Shown here: positions 1-8,097 of the stretch, piece after piece | How the letters are laid out: each line of letters begins with the position of its first letter | Numbering within the stretch: the first letter of the stretch is position 1 | Assembly (NCBI GenBank): GCA_023411175.1 | Contig: JAEYPB010000073.1 | Location: forward strand, 1 to 46,714 | DNA length: 46,714 nucleotides | Direction of reading: 5' to 3' | From: Bacillota bacterium | GTDB taxonomy: Bacteria; Bacillota; Clostridia; Christensenellales; Aristaeellaceae | The notes under the pieces: generated by a model | Database searches by the model: none | What the model was told of the DNA's origin: nothing | What the model saw: the letters and a program-made list of their open reading frames with translations, nothing else | Translations under genes and position numbers: made by a program

Positions 1-980
1 TGGAGGACAGCCAGCCGACCAGCTTCTTGGCCGCGTCCTGCTGCTTGGAGGTCTTCATGACGAAGAAGCCGTCCACGCCGTAGATCAGTTCGTTCTTCTT
101 GAAGTTGGGCAGGTACTGGATGGAGACATTATTGAAGTTGGAGTTGATGTAGCTGGTGGTCGGCCAGCGGCCCCAGGAGCCCAGCGCGACCTGGCCATCG
201 ATCAGCTGCTGAATGGCGTTGACGTTGACCTCGGGGATCGGCGCGTAGCCGTACTTGTAGATCAGGTCCTGCCACAGCTGGAAGATTTCCACGGACTCGG
301 GGGCGTTGATGGTCGCCGCCGTGTAGTCATCATTGACGTAGGAAGCGCCGTTGTTGTACAGCCAGGCCTGCATGCAGAAGTACTCGTTGTAGGGTACCGC
401 GATGGCGTACTTCTTCACGCCGTCCTTCTCGCTGGTCAGCTTCTCGCACAGCGCGAGGAATTCTTCCTTGTTCCAGGTGCCCTGGGGAAGTTCCATGCCC
501 GCTTCCTTCATGCGGTCCATGTTGAAATGCATGAAGACGTTGTTGAAGGAGAAGGGGAAGGAGTAGGTCTTGCCGTCGAAGATGAAGGCCTTCTCGAGGT
601 CGTCGGACACGTCGTCCTGAATGGTCTTGGCCACGTCCGGGTTGGCGGCGATGAAGTCGTCAATGGGCGTAGGGATGTCCATGCGCACGAACATCTCGAT
701 GCCTTCGCTGGCCATGATGGCCACGTCCAGCTGGTCGCCACCGGCGATCATGGTCTGCAGCTTCGTGCAGTACTCGCCCCAGCCGCTGTTGATGTAGAGC
801 GTCTCCACCTTGATGCCGGTCTGCTCGGTGAACTTCGCAAGGAGGCCGTCCAACGTCGATTTCTGCTGGCCGTCGCCGATCATCGCGAGCGTCAGCGTGG
901 TGCCCTCGGCCGCGGCGGGCAGCGCGGTCATGCCCAGGATCAGGGTCAGCGCGAGCAGGATACCCAGGAACTTCTTCATG
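1..980 (-). CDS. ABC transporter solute-binding protein, sugar type (C-terminus off window)
   Basis: This is a lipoprotein-like or secreted extracellular solute-binding protein of the family-1 sugar type. It would capture a carbohydrate outside the cell and deliver it to an ABC permease. The start is the ATG at 980-978, behind AAGGAG. Residues 1-24 form a signal peptide (MKKFLGILLALTLILGM, then an ALPAAA region); no lipobox Cys is visible. The mature part reads like family 1, with segments such as SFPFSFNNVFMHFNMDRMKE and WNKEEFLALCEKL. About 326 residues are visible and the gene runs off the left edge, so roughly the last quarter is missing. It is divergent from a yesMN-like pair, the usual partner of such uptake operons. 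The substrate cannot be told. Confidence 0.93.
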
Positions 981-1211
981 ATAGCCACTCCTTTACTTCG
1001 GAAAACTACAAAACCAAAATAGCAGGTTCACTGGCCAAACCGCAACGGAAAATTATTTGGTGATTGGTAATTTTGTTTGTTTTTCAAAGAAATACGGCTT
1101 GAAACCCTTGCGGTGCGTACGCCTTTGTATAGTATAATATCGGAAGGGTCAACGTACAGCACTCCGGCACAATTTGGATCAGGGGACCGGTAGGTTATTA
1201 CGAAGGGGAAG
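981..1211. promoter_or_regulatory. Divergent intergenic region between the solute-binding protein and the sensor kinase
   Basis: On the plus strand a TATAAT lies at 1133-1138, about 75 bases before the kinase start. A TTGCGG at 1108 sits 19 bases upstream of it, longer than ideal. On the minus strand TTGCGG (1045-1040) and TATTTT (1021-1016) are 18 bases apart and could drive the solute-binding protein gene. The YesN-like regulator would be expected to bind here, but I see no clear operator repeat. Confidence 0.35.
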
Positions 1212-2963
1212 ATGCGGATGGCAAGGCGCAGGCAGTCGTTGTGGCTGAAGGTGTTTGTGGTGATCTTCCTCTTCCTCATGGCCCCAAGCCTCGCCTTCAC
1301 GTTTTTCAGTAACCGCATCACCACGGATTCCCTGATGGAGCAGAAGCGGCAGAGCGACCTGCGCACCATTGACGAACTCATCACCATCCTGACGCAATAC
1401 AGCGCCTCCGTGGAGGACGCGGCCCTTTTGATCGGCTCGATGCCCGAGGTGCGCAGCGCGTTTTCAGAGCGCCCCGCGGACGTGAGCGCCATTACAAGAA
1501 ATCTCTCCGGGCGGCTTCGGGGCATCGCGGCGATCTCGCTGATGGATCCGGAGGGCCGCTTCATCGGCGAAACCAATTTGACGCGCGGCCGCCTCTCCTG
1601 GTGCTTCAACCCGTCGCTCCTTCGCAAGCTCACGCCCGACAATGTAATGTGGACCGACCCCATCACCATCGAGGAGGTGGGCTCCGGCGCGCAGCACCGC
1701 GTGCAGGCGCTGATCTCGCCCATCCGGGACGAGAAAAACGTCCACCTGGGCTACGTGGTGCAGTTCATGGAAACAGGGTACATCCGCAGCCTGATCCAGA
1801 AGACCGATGGGGACCTGTACGTGGTCGATGCGATGCAGTGCGTCGTCGCCAGCCGCAAAGAAGTGCCCTTCTATATGCCGCTCTTTGACCTCACAAAGAT
1901 CTCCTACACGCTCCTGATGGAGGATGTCAGCGCCATCGTGCCGGTGGAGGGCCAGAAGAAGGTCGTCACCACGCAGATGTTCCCCCACATGAAGCTACAG
2001 TTCATCATGATCTCGTCGTTTGACTCCATCAGCGGCAAGCTGGCCATATACTACTCCAAGATCGTACTGATGGGCCTGGGGGGGCTTGCGTTCGCGCTGA
2101 TCGCGGCGCTCGCCATCGCGCGGTTCTTCGCAAGGCCGGTCGTGCAGCTCAAGGGCGTGGTGGCGCTGGCCACCGGGGGTGACCTTTCGGTTCGATATAA
2201 AGTCCGTTCGGGGGACGAGATCGGCCAGCTGGGCAGCGCGTTCAATACGTTCCTGGACACCATCCATGAGCTCATGCAGCAGAAGATCGACGAGCAGAAG
2301 CGAAAGCGTAAGCTGCAGTTGCAGCTATTGCAGGAGCAGGTGAAGCCGCACTTTCTCTACAACGTCCTTGAGATGATCTCAAGCCTTGTGCAATGTGGCA
2401 TGAGCAAGGAGGCGCTGGGCGCGATCCTGTCGCTGGCGAAATTCTACAGGATTTCGCTGTCGAGCGGCTCGGACATCATCGGCATAGAGCAGGAGGTCCA
2501 GCTGACCGACAGTTACCTCATGCTTCAAAAGCTGCGCTACATCGAGTTCATGGACTACAAGATCGCGGTGGACCCGAACCTTCTGACCTTTGCCATCCCC
2601 AAGCTGACGCTGCAGCCGCTGGTGGAAAACGCGATCTACCACGGCCTCAAGGCCAAACGCCCCCGGGGCATCCTGAGCGTATCGGGCGTGCTCTCCGGTG
2701 ACGAGGCGGTCTTCGAGGTGTACGACAGCGGGCAGGGCATGGACGAAACCAGGCTTCAGGAACTGCGCTCGGCGCTCGAGCACCCGGAGGAGGCGCAGGC
2801 ATCCGCCCACTTTGGGCTGATCAGCGTGATCCAGCGGCTGAACCTCTTTTGCGGCGGGCGGGCGAAGGTGGCTGTGGATTCAAGGCTCGGGGAGTACACC
2901 TCCGTCCGACTTGCCTTCCCCGCCATCCCGCTGCGCCAGCCGGAACCTTCCGAAAGGAGCTAA
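1212..2963 (+). CDS. YesM-like sensor histidine kinase
   Basis: This is a membrane sensor kinase of the LytS/YesM class that senses an extracellular, probably carbohydrate-linked, cue and phosphorylates the next gene's product. It has a membrane segment at about residues 10-30, an extracellular sensor region to about 280, and a second membrane segment at about 285-305. A HAMP stretch and a coiled coil rich in Lys/Gln follow. The His_kinase motif PHFLYN has the phosphoacceptor His at 380. The N-box ENAIYHG is near 472 and the G-box DSGQGM near 505. At 583 residues it has normal family length. The ATG at 1218 is better spaced from the AAGGGG ribosome site than the one at 1212. It ends 4 bases before the regulator gene, so the two are co-transcribed. 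Confidence 0.93.
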   Translation: MRMARRRQSLWLKVFVVIFLFLMAPSLAFTFFSNRITTDSLMEQKRQSDLRTIDELITILTQYSASVEDAALLIGSMPEVRSAFSERPADVSAITRNLSGRLRGIAAISLMDPEGRFIGETNLTRGRLSWCFNPSLLRKLTPDNVMWTDPITIEEVGSGAQHRVQALISPIRDEKNVHLGYVVQFMETGYIRSLIQKTDGDLYVVDAMQCVVASRKEVPFYMPLFDLTKISYTLLMEDVSAIVPVEGQKKVVTTQMFPHMKLQFIMISSFDSISGKLAIYYSKIVLMGLGGLAFALIAALAIARFFARPVVQLKGVVALATGGDLSVRYKVRSGDEIGQLGSAFNTFLDTIHELMQQKIDEQKRKRKLQLQLLQEQVKPHFLYNVLEMISSLVQCGMSKEALGAILSLAKFYRISLSSGSDIIGIEQEVQLTDSYLMLQKLRYIEFMDYKIAVDPNLLTFAIPKLTLQPLVENAIYHGLKAKRPRGILSVSGVLSGDEAVFEVYDSGQGMDETRLQELRSALEHPEEAQASAHFGLISVIQRLNLFCGGRAKVAVDSRLGEYTSVRLAFPAIPLRQPEPSERS

Positions 2964-2967
2964 CCAA

Positions 2968-4503
2968 ATGCTTCACATCGCCATTGTTGACGACGAATTC
3001 TACTTCCGCAGCGCGCTCAAGGCCAACATGCCCTGGGCGGAAAACGACATGACCGTCGTCGGCGACGCAAACGACGGGGAGAGCGGGCTTGAGCTGATCC
3101 TTTCGGAAAAGCCGGACGTGGCCATCGTGGATATCAACATGCCCATAATCAGCGGACTGGAGCTGATCCGGCGGGCGCAGGAAACGGGCTCCGCATGCCG
3201 CTACGTGATCCTGACCGGCTATGACGAATTCAAGTACGCGCAGCACGCGATATCATTGGGCGTAAGCAATTATGTTTTAAAGCCGGTTGACTTTCAGGAA
3301 CTAATGCAAGTGCTGCTGAGGGAAAAAGAGAAGTTAGATAGGGAGCGTCAAAACCGTAGCAAGGCAGACGAACTGATACACCAGGCGGAGAAGCTTCGGA
3401 TGGATAAAAGCTTCAACGACCTAGTCAACGCGCAGCTGTCCAATGTTGAGATTGAACCACTCAAGCAGATGTTTTCTCAGTATAATCATCATTGCGTGGC
3501 CCTATTTGCAGGCCGGAACCATCTACGCGCGGAGGACGCTGACCGTATTCGGGATCAATTGCTCACCGTCAGTCTGCCTATACGCTTCCGAGTTTTTGTG
3601 GAAGCCAACAATCGGCTGGCTGTTGTGGCCGATCCCCGTACCAGCGATGAAATGAATATGCTTGCGGCTGAGATGTCCCGCCGGATGGAAGCGCAGTTAG
3701 GTCGTCCGGAGGTGGGTATCGGCCGCGTTTACAAGGATTTCGGGCAGATCTGCTTGTCCTATAACGAAGCCCGCATTGCGCTCAAGAACCACTTCATTTA
3801 TTCTGAGCTATCAGGTACTGGCTCGGTGGATTCAGCGGCCACCGTGACCCAAGATGCGAAGAACCGGCTGAAGAGCGCTGTGCTCTCCGCAAGAGTGGAG
3901 GAGGCTGAGGAGATTATCAGGGGGGTTTATCAAACGCTGTACGAGCGCCATGTGGGCTTCGACGTACTGGTGCTCAGCGCGCTCGAACTGATGTCGCTGA
4001 TGGTGGGAATCCTGAACCAGCAGAACGTCGATGTAGGCATGATCCTTAACGGAGACGTGGCACTCCTCGACCGAATGGAGCAGTTCCAGTCAGTTTGGGC
4101 TTTCTGCGACTGGACTCGAGAACTATACCGGGATGGCATGATCCAGCTGGAGACACAAAAAAGCAATCTGGGCGATGTCTCTCAGCGCGTTGTCGAATAC
4201 ATCCTTGCGCACCTTTCAGACAGAACCCTCTCGATCAACCAGATCGCGGAGAAGTTATTTCTGAACTATGGCTACATCTGCGTATCTTTTAAGAAGGATA
4301 CTGGCTATACCATCAATGAGTATATTTCCAGAGAACGTATGGCAAAGGCTCGCCTCTTATTCGAGCAGGGTGCGGTCAACGTCTCCTGTGTCGCTCGAGA
4401 CGTAGGGTTTGAGGATGCGAACTACTTTAGCAAGTGTTTCCGAAAGAGCGCGGGTATTACCCCGAGCGAATACATTCAATCGGTCAAACACGACATCCTC
4501 TAA
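2968..4503 (+). CDS. YesN-like response regulator, AraC-type
   Basis: This is a receiver plus AraC/XylS DNA-binding regulator, the partner of the kinase just upstream, and it probably activates sugar uptake genes such as the divergent solute-binding protein gene. The receiver shows DDE at 8-10, phosphoacceptor D55 in VDINMP and the conserved Lys in LKPVD near 105. A middle region of about 280 residues follows, typical of YesN. Two helix-turn-helix motifs lie in the last ~100 residues, ending in YFSKCFRKSAGITPSEYIQ. The ATG at 2968 follows AAAGGAG. Base composition changes inside the gene: up to about 3250 third positions are strongly G/C, and beyond that AT-ending codons become common, as if the 3' part had a different origin. 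Confidence 0.92.
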   Translation: MLHIAIVDDEFYFRSALKANMPWAENDMTVVGDANDGESGLELILSEKPDVAIVDINMPIISGLELIRRAQETGSACRYVILTGYDEFKYAQHAISLGVSNYVLKPVDFQELMQVLLREKEKLDRERQNRSKADELIHQAEKLRMDKSFNDLVNAQLSNVEIEPLKQMFSQYNHHCVALFAGRNHLRAEDADRIRDQLLTVSLPIRFRVFVEANNRLAVVADPRTSDEMNMLAAEMSRRMEAQLGRPEVGIGRVYKDFGQICLSYNEARIALKNHFIYSELSGTGSVDSAATVTQDAKNRLKSAVLSARVEEAEEIIRGVYQTLYERHVGFDVLVLSALELMSLMVGILNQQNVDVGMILNGDVALLDRMEQFQSVWAFCDWTRELYRDGMIQLETQKSNLGDVSQRVVEYILAHLSDRTLSINQIAEKLFLNYGYICVSFKKDTGYTINEYISRERMAKARLLFEQGAVNVSCVARDVGFEDANYFSKCFRKSAGITPSEYIQSVKHDIL

Positions 4504-4861
4504 CATCGATGGTTTTTACCTACCGTCATTTCAGTGATATGAATCTGGATCCTTACCGCATAATTCTAGCACATAAACTGCTTCAGGACACTACCTAGGA
4601 ATGAACGAAATTTCGCGCTAAGTATCCCCTGACATCACCCTGACATCTGATGACATCATTATTTATTCGTATATCACTGCTCCTTTGCACCTTTACACCT
4701 AAATTGGAATCAGCGATTTGAACCCACCATTCTCGGCACAAATCAGTCCGAGCCCACCAAAACCGCCCGAAAACACCCCATCAGACCGCCCAAACCCCCA
4801 TTTTGGGCATTGACTTTGCCCGAAAACCGCGCTATAATAGCTAATGCTGGTTTTATCTCTT
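4504..4861. other. Non-coding stretch before the tRNA-Ser genes
   Basis: No open frame with a ribosome site is visible. Three TGACATC-type heptamers lie close together near 4627-4656. The last 60 bases hold the tRNA promoter. The rest is AT-richer than the surrounding chromosome, and I see no terminator for the upstream regulator gene. Confidence 0.5.
4810..4838 (+). promoter_or_regulatory. Promoter of the tRNA-Ser pair
   Basis: TTGACT at 4810-4815 and TATAAT at 4833-4838 are separated by 17 bases. The first tRNA starts 24 bases beyond the -10 box. This is a near-consensus housekeeping promoter and probably serves both tRNA genes. Confidence 0.75.
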
Positions 4862-4950
4862 GGAGAGATGGCCGAGTGGTTGAAGGCGCTGGTCTTGAAA
4901 ACCAGTGATGTCGAAAGGCACCGGGGGTTCGAATCCCTCTCTCTCCGCCA
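4862..4950 (+). tRNA. tRNA-Ser (anticodon UGA)
   Basis: This is a class II tRNA with a GGAGAGA acceptor strand pairing with TCTCTCC and an encoded CCA end. The anticodon loop CTTGAAA gives UGA. A long variable arm and the T-loop GGTTCGAATCC are present. Its length of 89 bases is normal for tRNA-Ser. Confidence 0.95.
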
Positions 4951-4973
4951 AACGAATATTATGTTTTCGGCAT

Positions 4974-5065
4974 GGAGAAGTACCCAAGAGGCCGAAGGGG
5001 CTCCCCTGCTAAGGGAGTAGGGTGCGATAAGCGCCGCCCGGGTTCAAATCCCGGCTTCTCCGCCA
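4974..5065 (+). tRNA. tRNA-Ser (anticodon GCU), integration target
   Basis: This is a class II tRNA with acceptor GGAGAAG pairing with CTTCTCC, anticodon loop CTGCTAA (GCU), a long variable arm and encoded CCA. Its last 23 bases are repeated at the far end of the integrated element, so the present 3' end was supplied by that element and the gene was kept intact on insertion. Confidence 0.95.
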
Positions 5066-5066
5066 A
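5043..5066 (+). repeat. Attachment repeat, left end of the integrated element
   Basis: This 24-base direct repeat covers the T-arm, acceptor 3' strand and CCA of tRNA-Ser(GCU). It is identical to 15575-15598, and the flanking bases differ at both copies. It lies beside the integrase gene, as expected for a tRNA-targeting tyrosine integrase. Confidence 0.9.
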
Positions 5067-5070
5067 TGAA

Positions 5071-5104
5071 AACCCCTGAAAACGTTGAGTTTTCGGGGGT
5101 TTTT
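5071..5104 (+). terminator. Terminator behind tRNA-Ser(GCU), carried by the element
   Basis: A 13-bp stem (AACCCCTGAAAAC against GTTTTCGGGGGTT, one G-T pair) with a 5-base loop runs into a T-tract. It has the same design as the terminator at 15601-15631 beyond the other att copy. Confidence 0.8.
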
Positions 5105-5122
5105 CTCATGTATTTTATCCCG

Positions 5123-5146
5123 TTGACCCCTATAATGACCCCTACC
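5123..5146 (+). repeat. Putative integrase arm-type sites, left
   Basis: TTGACCCCTATAAT at 5123-5136 overlaps a second TGACCCCTACC at 5136-5146. A 13/14 match to the first is found near the right end at 15437-15450. Short direct repeats at both ends close to att are typical arm-binding sites of tyrosine integrases. Confidence 0.5.
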
Positions 5147-5152
5147 AGCTTC

Positions 5153-6316
5153 CTAGCCTTGCTTGATACCTTGAATTAGAGCATCCATACGGTCAGCAGA
5201 TGCCCTCTGCATGGCATGTGTTACATGTCCGTATTGGTCGAGTGTGAATGCAGCCGTATGGTGTCCAAGTGCGCCCTGCACCGTTTTGATATCGTCCCCA
5301 TTCTGGAGGCTCAACGTCGCAAATGTGTGGCGCAAATCGTGGAAACGCACGGCGTCTAAGCCAAGCCCTTTGACCACGCGCTTGAACGCGTTGTACACGG
5401 AAACCTTGCACAAATTCCCGCCTAGCTCATTGGTGAACACCAAATTCATCGGGTTTGCCCATGCTTCACCAGCTCGAAGCTGCCAGCCCGCTTGTGTGCG
5501 CTTCTGTTCTTTGAGTAAGTCCAGCACATATCGGGCGGGTGTAATCGTTCGTGGGCGGTCGTTCTTCAGCGGGGCTAGATGATACTGACCACCCTTCTTC
5601 CGTTCCCGCTGAAGTTGCTTGTCAATGAAAATCGTCCCCCGCTCAAAGTCCACACATGACCACTGGAGGCCAAGAATCTCACCCTGCCGAAGCCCCGTGA
5701 ACATGTCAACCAGATACACGGCTTCATACCTGTGTTCTTTGATTTCATCCATAAACAAGGGCAGTGCATCATCCCCAATTACATGCATCTCATGCCGTTC
5801 CACACGCGGCAGTGAAACGGCTTTGCACGGGTTGTAACGGATATAGCCGAGCTTTACGGCCTTTTCCAGTGCCGAATGCAGCACACCATTCAAGTTGCGA
5901 ATGCTCTTTGGAGAAAGTGGCTTTTCACGGCGTTGTAGGGCGTTGTATGTGCTTTGGATCATGTGTGCAGACAGAACAGAGAGCAATACCGCACCCATTG
6001 ACGGTTTCAGGTTCAGGCGGATATGCATCTTGTACTGTTCGACTGTGTTGGGCTTTAGTCCCCCGCTGTACTCTGTGATCCAAACATCAAGCCACTGCCC
6101 CACGGTCATCTTTGACGGTTCCATGTATGTCCCTGTGTCAATGGCATTTGTTGCCGCTCGAAGCTTTTTGGCTGCCTCTTGTCTTGTTTTTCCGTAAACA
6201 GACTTGCGAATTTGCTTCCCAGTGCCGGGATCGAAGCCGACGGTATACCGGGCTTCATATCGGCCATCAGCGCGTGGACGGATTGTTCCGTCCCCGTTTC
6301 CGCGTTTCTTTGCCAT
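5153..6316 (-). CDS. int: Tyrosine integrase of the element (Tn916/phage type)
   Basis: This is a site-specific recombinase that inserts and excises the element at the tRNA-Ser gene. An AP2-like DNA-binding N-terminus (GNGDGTIRPRADGRYEARY, residues 5-23) is followed by a SAM-like core-binding domain to about 170 and then the catalytic domain. Catalytic residues are Arg near 209 (GLRQGE), HDLRH near 326-330, His near 352 in LGHH and Tyr near 361 in DQYGH. The start is the ATG at 6316 behind AGAGGTG; a longer in-frame extension to 6442 has no ribosome site. At 387 residues it has family length. It lies 88 bases from the attachment repeat. Confidence 0.95.
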   Translation of the reverse strand: MAKKRGNGDGTIRPRADGRYEARYTVGFDPGTGKQIRKSVYGKTRQEAAKKLRAATNAIDTGTYMEPSKMTVGQWLDVWITEYSGGLKPNTVEQYKMHIRLNLKPSMGAVLLSVLSAHMIQSTYNALQRREKPLSPKSIRNLNGVLHSALEKAVKLGYIRYNPCKAVSLPRVERHEMHVIGDDALPLFMDEIKEHRYEAVYLVDMFTGLRQGEILGLQWSCVDFERGTIFIDKQLQRERKKGGQYHLAPLKNDRPRTITPARYVLDLLKEQKRTQAGWQLRAGEAWANPMNLVFTNELGGNLCKVSVYNAFKRVVKGLGLDAVRFHDLRHTFATLSLQNGDDIKTVQGALGHHTAAFTLDQYGHVTHAMQRASADRMDALIQGIKQG

Positions 6317-6347
6317 ATTACACCTCTGCACTTCCGTAATGTCCCAA

Positions 6348-6376
6348 AGTATAGCATGCCACGTATGGGCAAGCAA
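6348..6376 (-). promoter_or_regulatory. Integrase promoter
   Basis: On the minus strand TTGCTT (6376-6371) and TATACT (6353-6348) are 17 bases apart, placed 32 bases before the integrase start. A short inverted repeat, TACTG at 6417-6421 and CAGTA at 6431-6435, lies between this promoter and the divergent excisionase gene and could be an operator. Confidence 0.55.
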
Positions 6377-6460
6377 CGAGAAAATTTTTACGCTGACCCG
6401 TTGCGAGATGACAAAATACTGCGTATTACACAGTAAGAGCATATGAGAGGGGATAACACA

Positions 6461-6652
6461 ATGGACGGAAAACTTTGCATCACGGTGGAGGAAATGGGAG
6501 AACTACTCGGAATTGGTCGCACAAAGGCATATGATGTAGCTCGGAGGGCGGATTTTCCAACTATCCGCTTAGGTAACAGAATGTTGATCCCGATAAAAGC
6601 TCTGGAGGCATGGCTGGATCGGCAAGCGGGCGGACTTGGGAATGCTAGTTGA
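6461..6652 (+). CDS. xis: Excisionase / AlpA-like helix-turn-helix protein
   Basis: This is a 63-residue winged-HTH protein of the excisionase family (MerR-like fold). The core reads ITVEEMGELLGIGRTKAYDV followed by FPTIRLGNRMLIPIKALEAWL, the usual pattern in which the C-terminal part places a helix in DNA. It should steer the integrase towards excision and may repress int. The start is the ATG at 6461, 7 bases behind GAGAGGGG; an in-frame ATG at 6443 lies upstream of that ribosome site. It is divergent from int and 32 bases upstream of the next gene, which has a nearly identical leader. Confidence 0.85.
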   Translation: MDGKLCITVEEMGELLGIGRTKAYDVARRADFPTIRLGNRMLIPIKALEAWLDRQAGGLGNAS

Positions 6653-6684
6653 TCTTTATTCAAAACTAGAGAGGGGTTACACAC

Positions 6685-6966
6685 ATGATTAATCTCACCG
6701 AAAATCTCGTAATTACAGCAGATGCACATCAGTACATCATGGGGCGTCCTTTCACGCGGATAGACAGCAAAGGCAAGGCCACGGTGGAAATCAAAAACCC
6801 TCGCTACTATACCGACCTTGCCTCCGCCGTCAAAGGTGCGATATCCCAATCCTTGCGGGCTGGAGTTGCCGGGGATGAAATAACCGACCTGCGCGGTTTC
6901 CTTGATGAATATCAGCGGCTTTCGGAAATGCTCGGTCAACAGTCATCGCCTCTCGCATCGGCTTAA
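6685..6966 (+). CDS. Small mobile-element protein, DUF5405-like
   Basis: This 93-residue protein has no known biochemical role. Its opening (NLVITADAHQYIMGRPFTRI) and the later YYTDLASAVKGAIS resemble a short family common in Firmicutes phages and islands (DUF5405-like), recalled from memory and not tested. There are no membrane segments or Cys. The ATG at 6685 follows GAGAGGGGTTACACAC, almost the same ribosome-site block as the excisionase gene, so the two are likely one operon. It ends 32 bases before a terminator-like hairpin. Confidence 0.7.
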   Translation: MINLTENLVITADAHQYIMGRPFTRIDSKGKATVEIKNPRYYTDLASAVKGAISQSLRAGVAGDEITDLRGFLDEYQRLSEMLGQQSSPLASA

Positions 6967-6998
6967 ACGCGGGAGAAGCCGCGCAGGGGCGTTAATGG

Positions 6999-7031
6999 CC
7001 ATCCGGGGGGTAAATCCTCCGGGTGGTTTTT
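6999..7031 (+). terminator. Terminator of the xis operon
   Basis: CCATCCGGGGGG pairs with CCTCCGGGTGG (some G-T pairs) across a short TAAAT loop and is followed by five T. It closes the two-gene excisionase operon. Confidence 0.65.
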
Positions 7032-7140
7032 CTTTGGGCTTCTCGCGGTTCCCCACTCGCCAACATAATGCGGGCAGGCAGGTATTAGCCGCGTTGCTGG
7101 AGGGTGTTTATATATGCTGCCGGTCGGGTGTCCCATAGTA

Positions 7141-7245
7141 CCAGCGTAGACGCGGGATAAGCCTCGTAGAGACGATGCAGCCCCTTGGATGTAATTCGAT
7201 CAGGGTAGCTGTCTCTTTCGCTCTACGCGGCTCTCCACCGGCTAA
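7141..7245 (-). repeat. Two-block 105-bp segment, copy 1
   Basis: Read on the minus strand it begins TTAGCCGGTGGAGAGCCG and ends CCCGCGTCTACGCTGG, with 56 unrelated bases between the two conserved blocks. Copy 2 lies at 7324-7429 in the same orientation with 57 bases between blocks. The plus strand also carries CTCTACGCG (7221-7229), complementary to CGCGTAGAG near 7347, so the two copies could pair. Confidence 0.55.
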
Positions 7246-7323
7246 CCGTGAAGGGCAGTAGGGCACAGGCTCGCCGCCATCTTTTCCCGCCTGCATCATC
7301 CAGCGAGCATGACCGGTTTATTG

Positions 7324-7429
7324 CCAGCGTAGACGCGGGGAGAGGCGCGTAGAGGTGCCTTGCCCGCCTCCCCCGAGAATTTATACATCCTCACCCCAAA
7401 CGGGCTTAAAACGGCTCTCCGCTGGCCAA
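7324..7429 (-). repeat. Two-block 106-bp segment, copy 2
   Basis: It shares GGAGAGCCG at one end and a 16-base block CCCGCGTCTACGCTGG at the other with the segment at 7141-7245. The middle is different in sequence but the same length within one base. The function is unknown; a structured RNA or protein-binding pair is possible. Confidence 0.55.
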
Positions 7430-7728
7430 ACCAAACCCGCCCGGTGCATACTCGAAATTCGGAGGTGGAGCCGGGGCATTGCGGGGCATCGTCCGCACAT
7501 GTGACAAGGGATGGCGCGGGCGGTGGAGGATAAAGCGCGGTGCGGGTCGATAACGGCGGGATCATCTTCCGGGTGACGGTTCCGGTCAGAAATGGCGGGG
7601 ATGGACTTCCGCCAGACCGGGAAGGATGGCGGGCCGCTGGAGGAAGGGGAAAGGGGAGAAGGGGGGACTATAGGGGGGTTATGGGGATTGAGGATAGAGG
7701 CCGTATCTCCGTTATCCTTTTCTCCGTA

Positions 7729-7833
7729 ATGCCGTAAGGCATCGTAACCCCGTTATCCCTCGTTCCTTCTCTCCGTAATGCCGTAAGGCATCGTATCCCG
7801 TTATCCTTCTCCCCGTATGCCGTAAGGCATCGT
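7729..7833 (+). repeat. Three palindromic ATGCCGTAAGGCAT units
   Basis: ATGCCGTAAGGCATCGT occurs at 7729-7745, 7778-7794 and 7817-7833. Each contains the inverted repeat ATGCC-GTAA-GGCAT and is preceded by a shared CGTTATCC and CTCC-type stretch, so the larger unit is about 40-49 bp. They may be protein-binding sites. Confidence 0.75.
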
Positions 7834-8097
7834 CTGTTCCCGTCGGACGCTGACCGTGGAATACTGTTGGCGGTGAAGTCTGCGACACCTTGCGGAAGAA
7901 TCCATTACATCCGCAACGGGCAAAAATAAACGACATATATAATAAAAGTGTCTATTATCTTGGCCGAAAAGGTGGCTCTCAAAAATTTAACAGTAAAAAT
8001 CCCTTATTTTGGGCCTATTTCGTGTCCTTTATGTAGGGGGTAGGGGGGCAAGCTCTCAAGGTTAAACGGTAATACGGTAATACGTTGTAAATTAAGA

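Noticed and set aside
7296..7565. Possible genes in the non-coding region of the element (7108-7299, 7296-7565, 7540-7737)
   Set aside because: No ribosome sites, unusual amino-acid composition and overlap with the duplicated 105-bp segments; they do not look translated.
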